NCBI GenBank assembly: GCA_964618215.1
Contig: CAZTZE010000003.1
Location: forward strand, 1-64,000
Direction of reading: 5' to 3'
Length of the DNA: 64,000 nucleotides
Source: CG2-30-58-95 sp964618215
Lineage (GTDB): Bacteria > Chloroflexota > Anaerolineae > Anaerolineales > Villigracilaceae
The notes under the pieces are model-generated. The model saw nothing but the letters and a program-made list of their open reading frames with translations, ran no database searches and was not told the DNA's origin. The number at the start of each line of letters is the position of its first letter. Positions within the stretch are counted from its first letter, which is position 1. This document shows, in pieces, positions 16,695 to 25,972 of this stretch. Made by a program: the position numbers and the translations under genes.

Positions 16695-19600
16695 TCAGCC
16701 GCGTGTTCCCCTCTCCCGTTTTAAATTAAGTAACTCAATTATTGGAGGGTACTTTTCTTCTTTTGGAATAATTGGGTCATCATCACTTTGAATTGCGACA
16801 CCTTCTAAATCGTTCTTTCCAATTTCCCATGCGTACTTTATAAAAATTTCTCGCTTAGCTATGTAAAAGTCCAGAAATGGTTTTATAGATGACATATCGC
16901 TGTTGGCGATCGCAGGAACCAAAAAATATTGGCCAAAAGAATTGTAGCTATGTATAAATCTTTCTAGATTTTCATCAGATGAAGGCTCCATCGTATGAAT
17001 ACGATTAACAAAGACTGCATATCGAATATTTGAACTAGATAGACTTGCATTAGGGTTTGATCCAATGACTACTCTATACCAATAAGGTTTCTTTTTGTTA
17101 ATTCCACGCACAATCGAAATTCGAAGCAACTCGGATTCATCTCTAACTCCTAATTCGCTTCGCCATTGTTTAAAGATTTGTATAGCGGCTTCTTGATCCT
17201 TGAAAGTTGGTGCGAGAATAGGTGGGGTCGAAGAGTCCATAGCTACAAGAAAAGCTGTACCATTCCATCCTGCTTTGTTCCATAAAGTCTCTCGTATAAG
17301 AGAGACGGTTTTCATCTGGGTATGTTTGGCTTTTCCTAGATCGAGCAAATCTGGTGGCATATCTTCATTACTCGAAACAAGCGGTGGTTTAATTATTTCT
17401 TGAATTGTTTCTTCTTTTTTACGAAGAATATCAGCGTTCCATTGTTCCGAACGCTTTAGATCATATTCTTTTGCATTTGGCTTCAACCAATCTGCAAGAT
17501 TAGTTTTAGGAGTATAGCCAAGAACATTTCCAATAGTAACAAAACTTCCTGTAAAACTAATAGATCGATCAAGCCCGTGTTCTTCACGAAATAGTTCCGT
17601 AAGAGTCTTGTCGAGTTCTGGAATCATTATGCTTCTAGCCATAATAGTCGAAACAAGTTCTAAAAGCTTTTCTTTTATTTCACCTTGCTTTTCCAATGAC
17701 ATGTTATGTGGATCGAAAGGCGAGCAAGCAATTGTTATCTTTGGTTTTCCAGTTTCATCATGAAGATTGAATTCGAAAGGTTTCTTGGCAAACTCTGATT
17801 TTCTTATGACTATTGAGAGACTAGGCTCGCGGGCAGCCATTCGTTTTACGAATCCTGTAGACAACAAACTTTCGAGAGCAGCAAGAACGGATTCTGCTAG
17901 CTCTACACAAGGTGAACTGTTTTCGCTTTCAATGGTTATTTCACAGCCAAGTATGTTGGACTTAAGATAGGCTTTTCTTTCATCGTAAAGCGCGGGGCTT
18001 TCAGGTAAATCTTCAGAGGCTGGCTGATTGTACATTTTTAGAAATACACTTTTTATTTCCTCGTTCCCCCAAAGCTTTCTATAACTATCATCTATAAGTT
18101 CATCTTCGTGACCAAGCGAAAAAGATAAGGCAATGGACGCACTTGGTAGTCCTAATTCTTCGAGGGTGTCTGGAAGTTTAGTTAGTTGTTTTAGATCCCA
18201 AATTTCGGTTTTGAGGAAAAGAATTCCAAAAATTATGTCAAAATCTCGTTCCCTTTCCATTAATTTCAACTTTTCATAACCTTGCTCAACAAGTGCTGCT
18301 CTTATAACTTTGTCGATTTCATGCCACGTAAGAATATGCGGAATGCGCCCAAGTTGGAGCTCTATCCATTTCATTCGACTGTCACATGCTGCTTGTAATG
18401 GAGTAATCTCTCCATATCTCCAAAAATCGTTTACAGCAAGAGATGCAGCATTTAGCATGGTTCCGTGAGCAGCCCACAGTAAACCAATCTGTTCATAGGC
18501 ACAGGCGCATAGGTAGAGAGCAAATATAGCGTCCTTTCTGCTCTCGTATTTATATAAACTAGCGAAAGTGCGGCCAAGAGAGCGTATTGCTTCATAAGGT
18601 CTGTTTGCGTCTAATTGCTGCTCACCTCGTTTGAGCAACATTCGCGCGGCCGAAATTTCTCCCTTATGAGCAGAACTAATTTTTACAATTGTTTCAAATA
18701 ATGCTTCGTATGCAGAGACACCTTCAAGAAATTCTCCAAGCTCAGTTAGTATTTCCACTAACGGTTCAAGTGGATAGCCTGGGAGGTTTGCTGCGCGTTG
18801 AATTACACTTTGAAGATCGTTGAGAACTTCATCAACAGATTCTTTCTTATAAAGCTTTAGTGCAAGCTGCACTTGCAAGGATAATGTTCTGGCTTGAAGA
18901 GCAGTACTTGGGCGATTTTCTTCTTTGCTTAATCGCTCTAGTTCAATCAAGAGTGTTTCTGTGCGGTTTTGAAACAGTATTACTTCATCTGGGAATTTTC
19001 CTCCTATCATCATGCTATACAGTAGAAACCATAAATTGGTGAGAAGTTCAAGGTCGTATACATTTCGACTATCTTTTGCTAAGTTTTCAACAGGAGTATA
19101 TAACTTGGATAATTTTATGAAATCTTCATGCCACCAATATGTTGTCCAAGCTTTTCCGTATGCGCACTCTAGAATTTGATGTGGTGTCCCACTCTTTTGC
19201 GCAATTCGCTCTGCCCTTTCAAATCGACCATCTGTTTCAATGCGAGGGCGTTCAAGATTTCTTGAATAAATAGCAGCATCAAGACAATCTTTTGCAAGAT
19301 TAAAACTGTAATCTTCCTGTTGAACAGATTCTTCAATCTTTTTTTCTAAAGCATCTAGCTTTCTTTCTCTCTGAATGTCTAATGGGCCTTTCTGTGTTTC
19401 TCTTCGCGTTGATATTTCAAGATCAAGTTCTTCAATTACCAATTCTTCCAATTTGTTTTCAAAAATTTTGTCCAATATCCAAGTTCGATCCATGATGCGC
19501 ACATCAAGTTTGTATTTCGTGCGTAACTCATCTTCTATCTTTGCTCGGCTTTGATCGCGAATAAATTGATTGCTGATAAAGAAAGCTTTTTTGTAACCCC

Positions 19601-20006
19601 TCTTTGTTTCGGAGATTTTCTTTACATCATCTCTTACCTTGGCTTGCCATTGTTTTTTTGCGCTAAACGCAAATGCCCATCTTTCCGATGCGGCTTCTCG
19701 ACCAATCCCTTCATACCAAATTATAGAAAGAGAATCTGCTACAGGATATGTTTCTGTATCTACTTTGCTGTCACCACCGCCTGTTGGCCCAGTTTGTGGA
19801 ATTAAGTTTGGACATATAGTTCGCTCGGCTAAGCGATGAGCAAAAGTCTCAAAGCTTACTTCTTGCTTTCTGCTAGTAATCGAATCGAGTTGATATTCCA
19901 ATATTGAACGATCTAATACTGGGGTTTGTTCAGTAAAGGAGTCTGAGAACTTCTCAGGCCGTCGTGCTCTTAGAAACTCTTTGGGTGAATATCGCCTACT
20001 TTCCAT
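16695..20006 (-). CDS. Large nuclease-like helical-repeat protein, candidate defence gene
   Basis: An 1103-residue protein I cannot match to a named family. It is visibly AT-rich against GC-rich neighbours, so probably acquired. Residues about 50-190 look like a PD-(D/E)XK nuclease domain: GPTGGGDSKVD (73-83, with D79 and D83), then WAFAFSAKKQW (110-120, K117 as the possible catalytic Lys, with Ser in place of Glu/Gln), then FFISNQFIRDQSR and VRIMDRTWILDKI, as in restriction-like and defence proteins. Residues about 200-700 are almost entirely helical and TPR-like. The C-terminal part (about 900-1060) has a separate alpha/beta domain (FKDQEAAIQIFKQWRSELG, YWYRVVIGSN). No ATPase or transmembrane motif. 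The last few residues (RERGTRG) are coded by GC-rich flanking DNA. Function is inference only. Confidence 0.72.
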   Translation of the reverse strand: MESRRYSPKEFLRARRPEKFSDSFTEQTPVLDRSILEYQLDSITSRKQEVSFETFAHRLAERTICPNLIPQTGPTGGGDSKVDTETYPVADSLSIIWYEGIGREAASERWAFAFSAKKQWQAKVRDDVKKISETKRGYKKAFFISNQFIRDQSRAKIEDELRTKYKLDVRIMDRTWILDKIFENKLEELVIEELDLEISTRRETQKGPLDIQRERKLDALEKKIEESVQQEDYSFNLAKDCLDAAIYSRNLERPRIETDGRFERAERIAQKSGTPHQILECAYGKAWTTYWWHEDFIKLSKLYTPVENLAKDSRNVYDLELLTNLWFLLYSMMIGGKFPDEVILFQNRTETLLIELERLSKEENRPSTALQARTLSLQVQLALKLYKKESVDEVLNDLQSVIQRAANLPGYPLEPLVEILTELGEFLEGVSAYEALFETIVKISSAHKGEISAARMLLKRGEQQLDANRPYEAIRSLGRTFASLYKYESRKDAIFALYLCACAYEQIGLLWAAHGTMLNAASLAVNDFWRYGEITPLQAACDSRMKWIELQLGRIPHILTWHEIDKVIRAALVEQGYEKLKLMERERDFDIIFGILFLKTEIWDLKQLTKLPDTLEELGLPSASIALSFSLGHEDELIDDSYRKLWGNEEIKSVFLKMYNQPASEDLPESPALYDERKAYLKSNILGCEITIESENSSPCVELAESVLAALESLLSTGFVKRMAAREPSLSIVIRKSEFAKKPFEFNLHDETGKPKITIACSPFDPHNMSLEKQGEIKEKLLELVSTIMARSIMIPELDKTLTELFREEHGLDRSISFTGSFVTIGNVLGYTPKTNLADWLKPNAKEYDLKRSEQWNADILRKKEETIQEIIKPPLVSSNEDMPPDLLDLGKAKHTQMKTVSLIRETLWNKAGWNGTAFLVAMDSSTPPILAPTFKDQEAAIQIFKQWRSELGVRDESELLRISIVRGINKKKPYWYRVVIGSNPNASLSSSNIRYAVFVNRIHTMEPSSDENLERFIHSYNSFGQYFLVPAIANSDMSSIKPFLDFYIAKREIFIKYAWEIGKNDLEGVAIQSDDDPIIPKEEKYPPIIELLNLKRERGTRG

Positions 20007-20185
20007 TTTTTGTATACTCTTTAGTTATTCTACATCAGTTCTCTTCTTTCCATTCTCGTCTGCGTCCACTTTCGTGCCCATTTGTGACCTTCGTGTTTAA
20101 AAATCTTTTTCATCCTCAGCAATGCTCTTCTCCCCTCTCTCCATCTTCCTCCTCAACCCCTCAGGCCACTGACTGACACGGCTTT

Positions 20186-20629
20186 GCCGTCCGACGGCAA
20201 GAACGTCAGGCTCGCGCCGTTCTGCGTGAGAATATCGCGGTGCGACAGTTGAGCACAGCTTTGGCCGCGTCAATCCCCGAATACGTCACACCCGCCACGC
20301 CGTGACTGCCTGCGCCAGTGCCGCAGGCACAGGTGAGCGTGCTCGCGCCGCACAGGCCGTCTCGCCCCGGCGGGCAGGGCTCCCGCCCCGAACGGGGTAC
20401 AAGCCGTCGAACTCGGTGCGCGGCGAGAATGCCAACGGTCCCACCTGAGCCGCGCTCTTTTCAATGCCGTATAGATTGCCGTGCGTCGCGTTGAGATAAT
20501 GTTCGCTCGAAGCGGGCAGTGGCGTGCCTCCCGAGCGGAGTCCGGAGGCCGCAGTCGAAGGAGTGTCGCCGTATTCGGCGTAGGCGAGGATGCGGCCATC
20601 GGGAAGGAGGATGGTTTTTCCTTTATTTA
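20186..20629 (-). other. Decayed stretch with coding-like fragments between island gene and vapC
   Basis: No intact gene. On the minus strand a short frame begins MINKGKTILLPDGRILAYAE and has a later segment HGNLYGIEKSAAQVGPLAF, both protein-like, but the rest shifts frame and is full of GC-rich hairpins (for instance TTGCCGTC/GACGGCAA near 20194-20210 and GCCCCGGCGGGC near 20371). I read it as the broken remains of one or two genes at the right edge of the acquired block. 20030-20180 holds C/T-rich word repeats and nothing else I can name. Confidence 0.4.
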
Positions 20630-21052
20630 TCAAGAACCTGTCTTTCGCTCGAGTTTTTCGGTGCGCAATTGCCCTGCCAATTCCAGCAACTCGGGATCGC
20701 CGGTCAGTAGGGTGGCGCTATGTTGGAGGGTGGCAGAGGCGGCAAAAGCATCGGCATACGAAATGGAATATCTCATTTTCAGCCGCGCAGCCGACATCAC
20801 GGCTTCATTGCTGGCCGAAAGTATTGTCAGAGGAAGGAGTTGCAACTCTTCAACGAGCGCATCCGCCTCGCTTTGTCCTCGGGTTTTGCCAATCCGATAA
20901 TATACTTCGCCCAGATTGATGATAGAGACATACAGGATAATTTTCTCGTTCCGCGCTTCCTGGAGCAGGCTCTTGACACGCGAGGCGGCTGGCTCTTCCC
21001 CTTGCAGGAAGGCCAGCAGCGCCCAGGCGTCCAGCACGAACGCGTCAGTCAC
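20630..21052 (-). CDS. vapC: VapC-type PIN-domain toxin
   Basis: A 140-residue PIN-domain RNase. The four acidic metal ligands are in place: D8 (FVLDAWALLAF), E49 (INLGEVYYRI), D101 (YADAFAAS) and D119 (LLTGDPEL). Toxins of this type cut tRNA or rRNA and arrest growth when the antitoxin is lost. The start overlaps the antitoxin gene by 8 bp, so the pair is co-translated. All catalytic residues are intact, so it is probably active. Confidence 0.92.
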   Translation of the reverse strand: MTDAFVLDAWALLAFLQGEEPAASRVKSLLQEARNEKIILYVSIINLGEVYYRIGKTRGQSEADALVEELQLLPLTILSASNEAVMSAARLKMRYSISYADAFAASATLQHSATLLTGDPELLELAGQLRTEKLERKTGS

Positions 21053-21275
21053 GGGCTATCTCCTGTCTGTGTTCGTTTTCTAATTCTTCGAGAAGATCAT
21101 TCCCAGCATACTTGCCGTGCAGCGATTGGATCAAATCCTTACCCGAGATGGGCTCCAGAATGATCCGTCCGTCCGCAATCCGCACTCGCATTTGGTTTCC
21201 CGAATTAAGGCGAAGTGCCTCCCGAATGGACTTGGGAATGACAAGTTGTCCCTTTGAGGATAGTTTGATAAGCAT
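21045..21275 (-). CDS. vapB: AbrB/MazE-fold antitoxin (VapB)
   Basis: A 76-residue protein with the swapped-hairpin DNA-binding fold: KLSSKGQLVIPKSIREALRL at 4-23, then MRVRIADGRIILEPI. The charged C-terminal tail (DLLEELENEHRQEIARD) would wrap around the toxin. It should neutralise VapC and repress the shared promoter. An inverted repeat 18 bp upstream of the ATG is the likely operator. Confidence 0.92.
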   Translation of the reverse strand: MLIKLSSKGQLVIPKSIREALRLNSGNQMRVRIADGRIILEPISGKDLIQSLHGKYAGNDLLEELENEHRQEIARD

Positions 21276-21293
21276 GTTGGCCTCCTCGTCCCT

Positions 21294-21321
21294 GTCTTAC
21301 TTTCAAGCAATATTGTAAGAC
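21294..21321. promoter_or_regulatory. Putative VapBC operator
   Basis: A 7 bp perfect inverted repeat, GTCTTAC and GTAAGAC, separated by 14 bp, lying just upstream of vapB where VapB-VapC complexes usually bind. AT-rich spacer (CAATATT). Confidence 0.5.
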
Positions 21322-21349
21322 GGAATATGTACCCTGTCAAGCCGCTCTG

Positions 21350-23884
21350 CTATAACTTGACCTTCTCCTCCGTCAAAAGCCTCGCCTCTTCCATCGCCGC
21401 GGCGCGGATTGTGATCGTGAAGCGTCCATGCAGCGGGCTGAGCCGCGCCCCCAGCGCGGTCGGGGCGTAGATGCCCCAGCGCGCCAGCCAGCGCATACCG
21501 CCGGTCAGCGCCGCGGCCTCTTCCAGTTCGGCAAGCGTATCCTTGTCCCATCCGCCGAAGAGACCGTAGAGGAACATGTAGACGGGAAAACTCGGCAAAA
21601 CGCCGATGAAGAAGATCAGCACGCTGGTGATCTGGTCGCCTTTCCAGATGTAACCGGTGACCCACCACAGCAGTCCGTAGTGCGCCGCGCCTGCCAACAG
21701 CGGTGCAACCAGCGACTGCCAGACGTAGAACCGTTGGGGAAAGCAGATTTTGTGGTTGATAAAATACGCCGCGATGCCCTTGGCGAACAGCCCGACGAAA
21801 TAGGCGATGATCAGCGCCGTCACCTGGAAGCGCGCCAGCAAAGTCCACGCCAGCACCAAACGGATGATTTGCTCGGAGAAAACCAGGATGGATTTGAGAT
21901 AGGGTTTGTTCGAGCCGAGTTGGACGTTATCGCCCACCCATGAGGGGTACTGCACCGCACCCCAGAGGGTGAGCGGAATGACATAGATGGCGGCGCGCTC
22001 GAACTCCACGCCGGTCGAGCCGATAATGAAGCGCGGCGCGATTGCCAGCAGCACCGCCGCCAGGAAGGCACTCACGAGTCCGTTGTATTTATAAGCCATC
22101 ACCGTATAGTACTGGCTTAGCAGCCGCTTGCCGCTGGAAAACGCCTCGGAAATGGCCGGCATCACCCCGTCGTTGAGCGTCTGCGTGACGTTGAAGGCAA
22201 AGATGAAATTCTGCGCCATGCCCCAGTTGCCCCAGATCTCGGCGTAGTTGATCAGCCGCGCCTGCGTGATGGCGATCTCCATTGCCTGACCAAATGACCA
22301 GGCCGCCGAGCCGAGCATCTCGAAGACGCCGAAGCGGAAACTGGTCTTGACCACCTGCCAGTCGAAGTGAGCCAGGAACAAAATCCGGGCGTTGTACCCG
22401 ACGCGGCGGTAGAGCCACCAGCCCAGGCCGAAGGTCAGCAGTTCGGCGGCGTAAGCCGCCATTCCCAAACCGAGCAGTCCACCCATCGCCCCGCCAAAGA
22501 CCGGGTGTGCGCGTCCCCAATAAAACATCGCGCCGACGAAGATGGGCTGCACGAGCATCGGGAAGAGCACGTTCAGCCCGATGTCGAGAAAGCGCGAGTA
22601 GTCGAGGCGCTGGAAGCCGGTCAGCGCGTGGCGCATCACCTGGTAGCAGCCGGGGAGTTGGATCAGGGCATGGATAATGACGCTCCACGCATAAAGCGCA
22701 TAGGCCGAGCGCGGCGCCATCGTGCTTGCCAGCCCCACCACCAGCGTAACCTGCACCGCGCCCGAAAGTATCTGCCACCAGACGAACACCTGTCCGTACT
22801 GGATGCCCTTTTTGGGGTCGCGGACGCGATGCTCTGACAGGTACTTGATGAAAGCGATGCTGGTGCCCATGTCGAAGAACGCCCAGGCCAGGTTGAAAAA
22901 CTGGACAACGCGCCCCCAAATGCCGAGCGCCTGCGCCGAGGGCAAAATGTAGGTTGGCAGAATCAAATTCTGGTAGATGATTAATGGGATAAAGAGGACG
23001 AGGCCAATGCTCAGGGCGACCAGGAAGCCGGCCAGCGGGCGATGGAAGCCAACTTCCTCCCATTCCGTCTTCGCTTCGCGGACCTCGAACCGGCTGCGGT
23101 CCGAAACGATTTTATCCAACTCTTCGGGATGTTTCAGGCTGTAACGCCGCACGAAGAAAAACGCGCTGAAGGCGGTGATGAGCATCAGTCCCATCACCGC
23201 CAGTAAGATATTCCGCTCAGCGGCGTGCGGGACGGGCGAGGCGGGATAATCGGCAAACGAGAGCGGAGTCCGCCCCGCGGCGCGTTCGACCAGGTGATAG
23301 ACGAAATAGTTGAAATAAGCCCATTCCTGGATTTGCGGATTGTGGTCGTCGCCCAGGAAGGCGTTGAAAACGAAAGCCTTGCTGCTAATTGTGCTCCACA
23401 GAACCCAGGAATTATCTTCATATCCAATGACCAGCGGCTGGAGGGCGGAGACAGGCGTCATCACCTCGTAACGTTCGCGCACCTGCGGCGCCCCATTCCA
23501 GACGATTTCGGTTAACAGTGGGTCCGCGACCCCTGCCAGCGCAGTCAGGCTGACGGCATCCTCGTGTAATTCAAGCGAGGCCGGAAAACCGAGCAGGGAT
23601 TCAACCTCTGTGGAGGTCAGGTTCGGGCCGAGGATCAGAACCAGCCCCGCGCCCGCTTCCAGCCGCGCCATCATGGCCTGCGAATCAGGAATTTCGCCGT
23701 TCAAGACGAACACATCCGCCCGCGCGGGGTCGCTGACGAGTGTGAACCCAGCCAGTTCCAGCGCCTGTTTCACGCTCCCGTCCGGCCCGGCGTAGTACAC
23801 TTGCAAACTGTCATCCGCCGCGGCCGGGGTGACGGTGGAGAAGAGGAGAAAGAGGGTGACGAACAGAGCGACGATTTTTTTCAT
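21350..23884 (-). CDS. Flippase-like polytopic membrane protein with an extracytoplasmic N-terminal domain
   Basis: 844 residues from the ATG at 23884. The order is: signal peptide MKKIVALFVTLFLLFSTVTP; an extracytoplasmic alpha/beta domain to about 210 (DVFVLNGEIPDSQAMMARLE, LVLILGPN) that resembles a degenerate glutamine-amidotransferase or ThuA-like fold; one helix near 220-240; a cytoplasmic linker; then about twelve helices resembling MATE/Wzx polysaccharide flippases (INYAEIWGNWGMAQNFIFAF, ALIIAYFVGLFAKGIAAYF). It probably moves lipid-linked sugars or another lipid across the membrane. The fused sensor-like domain is unusual. The longer upstream frame lacks a ribosome site and would spoil the signal peptide. 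Confidence 0.75.
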   Translation of the reverse strand: MKKIVALFVTLFLLFSTVTPAAADDSLQVYYAGPDGSVKQALELAGFTLVSDPARADVFVLNGEIPDSQAMMARLEAGAGLVLILGPNLTSTEVESLLGFPASLELHEDAVSLTALAGVADPLLTEIVWNGAPQVRERYEVMTPVSALQPLVIGYEDNSWVLWSTISSKAFVFNAFLGDDHNPQIQEWAYFNYFVYHLVERAAGRTPLSFADYPASPVPHAAERNILLAVMGLMLITAFSAFFFVRRYSLKHPEELDKIVSDRSRFEVREAKTEWEEVGFHRPLAGFLVALSIGLVLFIPLIIYQNLILPTYILPSAQALGIWGRVVQFFNLAWAFFDMGTSIAFIKYLSEHRVRDPKKGIQYGQVFVWWQILSGAVQVTLVVGLASTMAPRSAYALYAWSVIIHALIQLPGCYQVMRHALTGFQRLDYSRFLDIGLNVLFPMLVQPIFVGAMFYWGRAHPVFGGAMGGLLGLGMAAYAAELLTFGLGWWLYRRVGYNARILFLAHFDWQVVKTSFRFGVFEMLGSAAWSFGQAMEIAITQARLINYAEIWGNWGMAQNFIFAFNVTQTLNDGVMPAISEAFSSGKRLLSQYYTVMAYKYNGLVSAFLAAVLLAIAPRFIIGSTGVEFERAAIYVIPLTLWGAVQYPSWVGDNVQLGSNKPYLKSILVFSEQIIRLVLAWTLLARFQVTALIIAYFVGLFAKGIAAYFINHKICFPQRFYVWQSLVAPLLAGAAHYGLLWWVTGYIWKGDQITSVLIFFIGVLPSFPVYMFLYGLFGGWDKDTLAELEEAAALTGGMRWLARWGIYAPTALGARLSPLHGRFTITIRAAAMEEARLLTEEKVKL

Positions 23885-23941
23885 GGGACACCTTTTTTGC
23901 CAGACGTAGTGTTTGTTTACCGCCATGCCACTTCGTGGTAC

Positions 23942-24008
23942 TTAAACGCAAAGACGCCAATTGGACTATCCAACTACCCAACCGCTCCGCGCAACTACCC
24001 AACTACCA
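23942..24008. repeat. CAACTACCC word array over the beta-glucosidase stop codon
   Basis: Words such as CCAACTACCCAAC and CAACTACCAAC are repeated here. The last codons of the beta-glucosidase (LVVG then TAG) are inside the array, so the array supplies the stop codon. Confidence 0.65.
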
Positions 24009-25455
24009 ACCCATTTTCAGCGATTACTTTAGCGAACCAATATCCGCTATCCTTTACAGTCCGCTTGAGCGTTTTGTAATCCACAAACACCAGCCCAAAC
24101 CGCTGACCATAGCCCAACGCCCACTCGAAGTTATCCATCAGCGACCAGTGGAAGTAGCCCTTCACCGGCACGCCATCTTGAATTGCGCGATGGACTTGTG
24201 CAATATGATTTTGCAGATAGCGGATGCGTCGCTCGTCCCGCACGCGGCCATCAAAGTCCAGACCGTCTGGCACGGGGACGCCGTTCTCGGTGATCATGAT
24301 TTCGGGCGTGCGACTCCCCTCTCCCGTGCCTTTCGGGAGCCCCAAAGGGGTGCTTCCCCCTACGGGGACTATGCGCGAAGGGGCCGGGGGCGATGCACTG
24401 AGCCTGTCGAAGTGTGAGGGCGTAAAATAATCCTTCCAAATCCGCATCAGCAACTCATGCAGCCCCTCCGGGTAAATCTCCCACATGCCCGAATACTCGT
24501 TGCCTGCGGGATGCACCTGCTCTACATTGACCACCGGTATTTTGGAGGAGTGTTTCATCACTGCCCGCGAGTAATAATTCACACCCAGCAAATCCAACGT
24601 GCGAATCTTCTCCAGATCAGCGGGCTGGATGACTTTGCCGGTCAGGAGTTTGGCGAGCGCGAATTCCTCTATCGGCGAAGTGCCTTTCAGCAGCGGGTCG
24701 AGCACGATGCGGTTCATTATGGCGTCCACGCGCTGCGCCGCTTGACGGTCTTTTTTGGAATCCGTCGCGGGGTAGACGGGGTTGAGATTGAGCGTGATGC
24801 CAATCTTGACCGGCTGTCTGGCCTCGGCGCGGATGGCTTCCGCGGCCAATCCATGCGAGAGCAGAATGTGATGCTGGGCTTTGATGGCCGCGCCCAGGTC
24901 TTTGCTGCCGGGTGCGTGGTCGCCGAGGAAGTGACCGACAAACGCCGCCACCCAGGGTTCGTTGTGGGTCATAATGACGCGCACGCGGTCGCTCAAGCGC
25001 GCGGTAACAATGCGGGCATACTCGGCAAAATGGAAAGCGGTCTCGCGTTCCGGCCAACCGCCTTTGTCTTGCAAGGCCTGCGGCAGATCCCAGTGGAACA
25101 GGCAGAGGTATGGCTCGATTTTGTGTTTCAAGAGCGTATCCACCAGCCGGTCGTAGAAGGCCAGTCCTTTGGCGTTGACTTTACCGCTCCCTTCGGGCAG
25201 GACGCGCGGCCAAGCCACTGAAAAACGATAAGTCTGGATGCCGAGTTCGGCCATCAGCGCCACGTCTTCCTTGTAGCGGTGATAATGGTCAATGGACACG
25301 TCGCCGGTCTCGCCATTGGTGATTTTTCCGGGTGTATGGGAGAACGTATCCCAGATGGATGGGCCTTTGCCGTCCTCGTTCCACGCGCCTTCGATCTGGT
25401 AGGCCGAGGCGGCAACGCCCCAGATGAAGTTTTTGGGAAAAGTGAGTTTTGGCAT
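23995..25455 (-). CDS. Beta-glucosidase (GH1) with an internal in-frame insertion
   Basis: A 486-residue GH1 beta-glycosidase that hydrolyses beta-linked glucosides, galactosides or related sugars in the cytosol. The family start FPKNFIWGVAASAYQIEGAW is at 6-25; the acid/base Glu166 is in THNEPW and the nucleophile Glu390 in ITENGVP; HWSLMDNFEWA is the aglycone-site signature. GH1 enzymes are usually 440-460 residues. The excess is a Pro/Ser/Gly-rich stretch at about 345-382 (SASPPAPSRIVPVGGSTPLG) just before the nucleophile strand, coded by repeat DNA. Whether the enzyme folds with it is unknown. Confidence 0.92.
   Translation of the reverse strand: MPKLTFPKNFIWGVAASAYQIEGAWNEDGKGPSIWDTFSHTPGKITNGETGDVSIDHYHRYKEDVALMAELGIQTYRFSVAWPRVLPEGSGKVNAKGLAFYDRLVDTLLKHKIEPYLCLFHWDLPQALQDKGGWPERETAFHFAEYARIVTARLSDRVRVIMTHNEPWVAAFVGHFLGDHAPGSKDLGAAIKAQHHILLSHGLAAEAIRAEARQPVKIGITLNLNPVYPATDSKKDRQAAQRVDAIMNRIVLDPLLKGTSPIEEFALAKLLTGKVIQPADLEKIRTLDLLGVNYYSRAVMKHSSKIPVVNVEQVHPAGNEYSGMWEIYPEGLHELLMRIWKDYFTPSHFDRLSASPPAPSRIVPVGGSTPLGLPKGTGEGSRTPEIMITENGVPVPDGLDFDGRVRDERRIRYLQNHIAQVHRAIQDGVPVKGYFHWSLMDNFEWALGYGQRFGLVFVDYKTLKRTVKDSGYWFAKVIAENGLVVG
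24309..24425. repeat. In-frame repeat insertion in the beta-glucosidase gene
   Basis: About 117 bp with small hairpins (CTCCCGTGCCTTTCGGGAG, CCCCAAAGGGG, CCCCCTACGGGG) and the word CACTGAGCCTGTCGAAGTG. A related word, GTACTGAGCGAAGTCGAAG, lies in the in-frame insertion of the molybdenum hydroxylase gene at 41408-41478. Confidence 0.75.
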
Positions 25456-25536
25456 CGAATTCTCCTAATTTCACGAAAATTGGGAATGGGGTCGCATCGA
25501 ATTCCTCGAATTTCACGAAGATTGGGAATGGGGTAG
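25453..25536. repeat. Left flank repeat of the GxxExxY gene
   Basis: Two tandem units of about 42 bp, each starting GCATCGAATT and ending ATTGGGAATGGGGT, then a third partial GCATCGAATT at 25537-25546. The head GCATCGAATTCCTCGAATTT pairs, inverted, with the units at 25973-26026. Confidence 0.8.
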
Positions 25537-25545
25537 CATCGAATT

Positions 25546-25953
25546 TTAGGAATTTTTTGATTTGGTCTTTGCGGGATCCTTGAATCGCACGAGGCGCTCT
25601 TGAGTCAGGCTCGGCTCGCCAAAGTTCAGCAGGATGACGAGTTCGAGGCCGGTCGCGGCAAGATAATTGATTGCCTGGGCACGGTGTGCGTCGTGGAGTT
25701 CGGTAACGGCTTTGATCTCAAGGATGATCTTGCCATCAATCACGAAATCTGCGATGTATTCTCCGATCAGAATGCCTTTGTAGTACACCGGTAATTTTAC
25801 CTGTTGTTCAAATGGGATACCCCGCAGGGTCAATTCGTGAGCCAGCGCGGCCTGGTAAGCTGCTTCCAGAAAACCTGGCCCGAGCAGGCGGTGCACTTCC
25901 ATCGCCGCTCCGATGATGGCATAAGACAATTCCTTGAAAAGTAGCTCAGTCAT
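25546..25953 (-). CDS. GxxExxY protein (PD-(D/E)XK-like)
   Basis: A 135-residue protein of the GxxExxY family: ELSYAIIGAAMEVHRLLGPG then FLEAAYQAAL (G-P-G-F-L-E-A-A-Y at about 25-33), LPVYYKGILIGEY, ADFVIDGKIILEIKAV and a C-terminal LILLNFGEPSL. The D-x-D/E-x-K pattern (ADFVID...LEIKA) places it in the nuclease-like superfamily. The role is unknown; in some genomes the family occurs in many copies. Here it is bracketed by inverted GCATCGAATT repeats at both ends, as in a mobile cassette. Confidence 0.88.
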   Translation of the reverse strand: MTELLFKELSYAIIGAAMEVHRLLGPGFLEAAYQAALAHELTLRGIPFEQQVKLPVYYKGILIGEYIADFVIDGKIILEIKAVTELHDAHRAQAINYLAATGLELVILLNFGEPSLTQERLVRFKDPAKTKSKNS

Positions 25954-25972
25954 ATAGCCTCCAAAGGGAAAG

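Noticed and set aside
20286..20633. Possible 115-residue gene starting MINKGKTILLPDG
   Set aside because: Only the first 20 and a middle segment look protein-like; the rest is hairpin-rich, frame-shifting sequence with no family match. Listed as a decayed stretch only.
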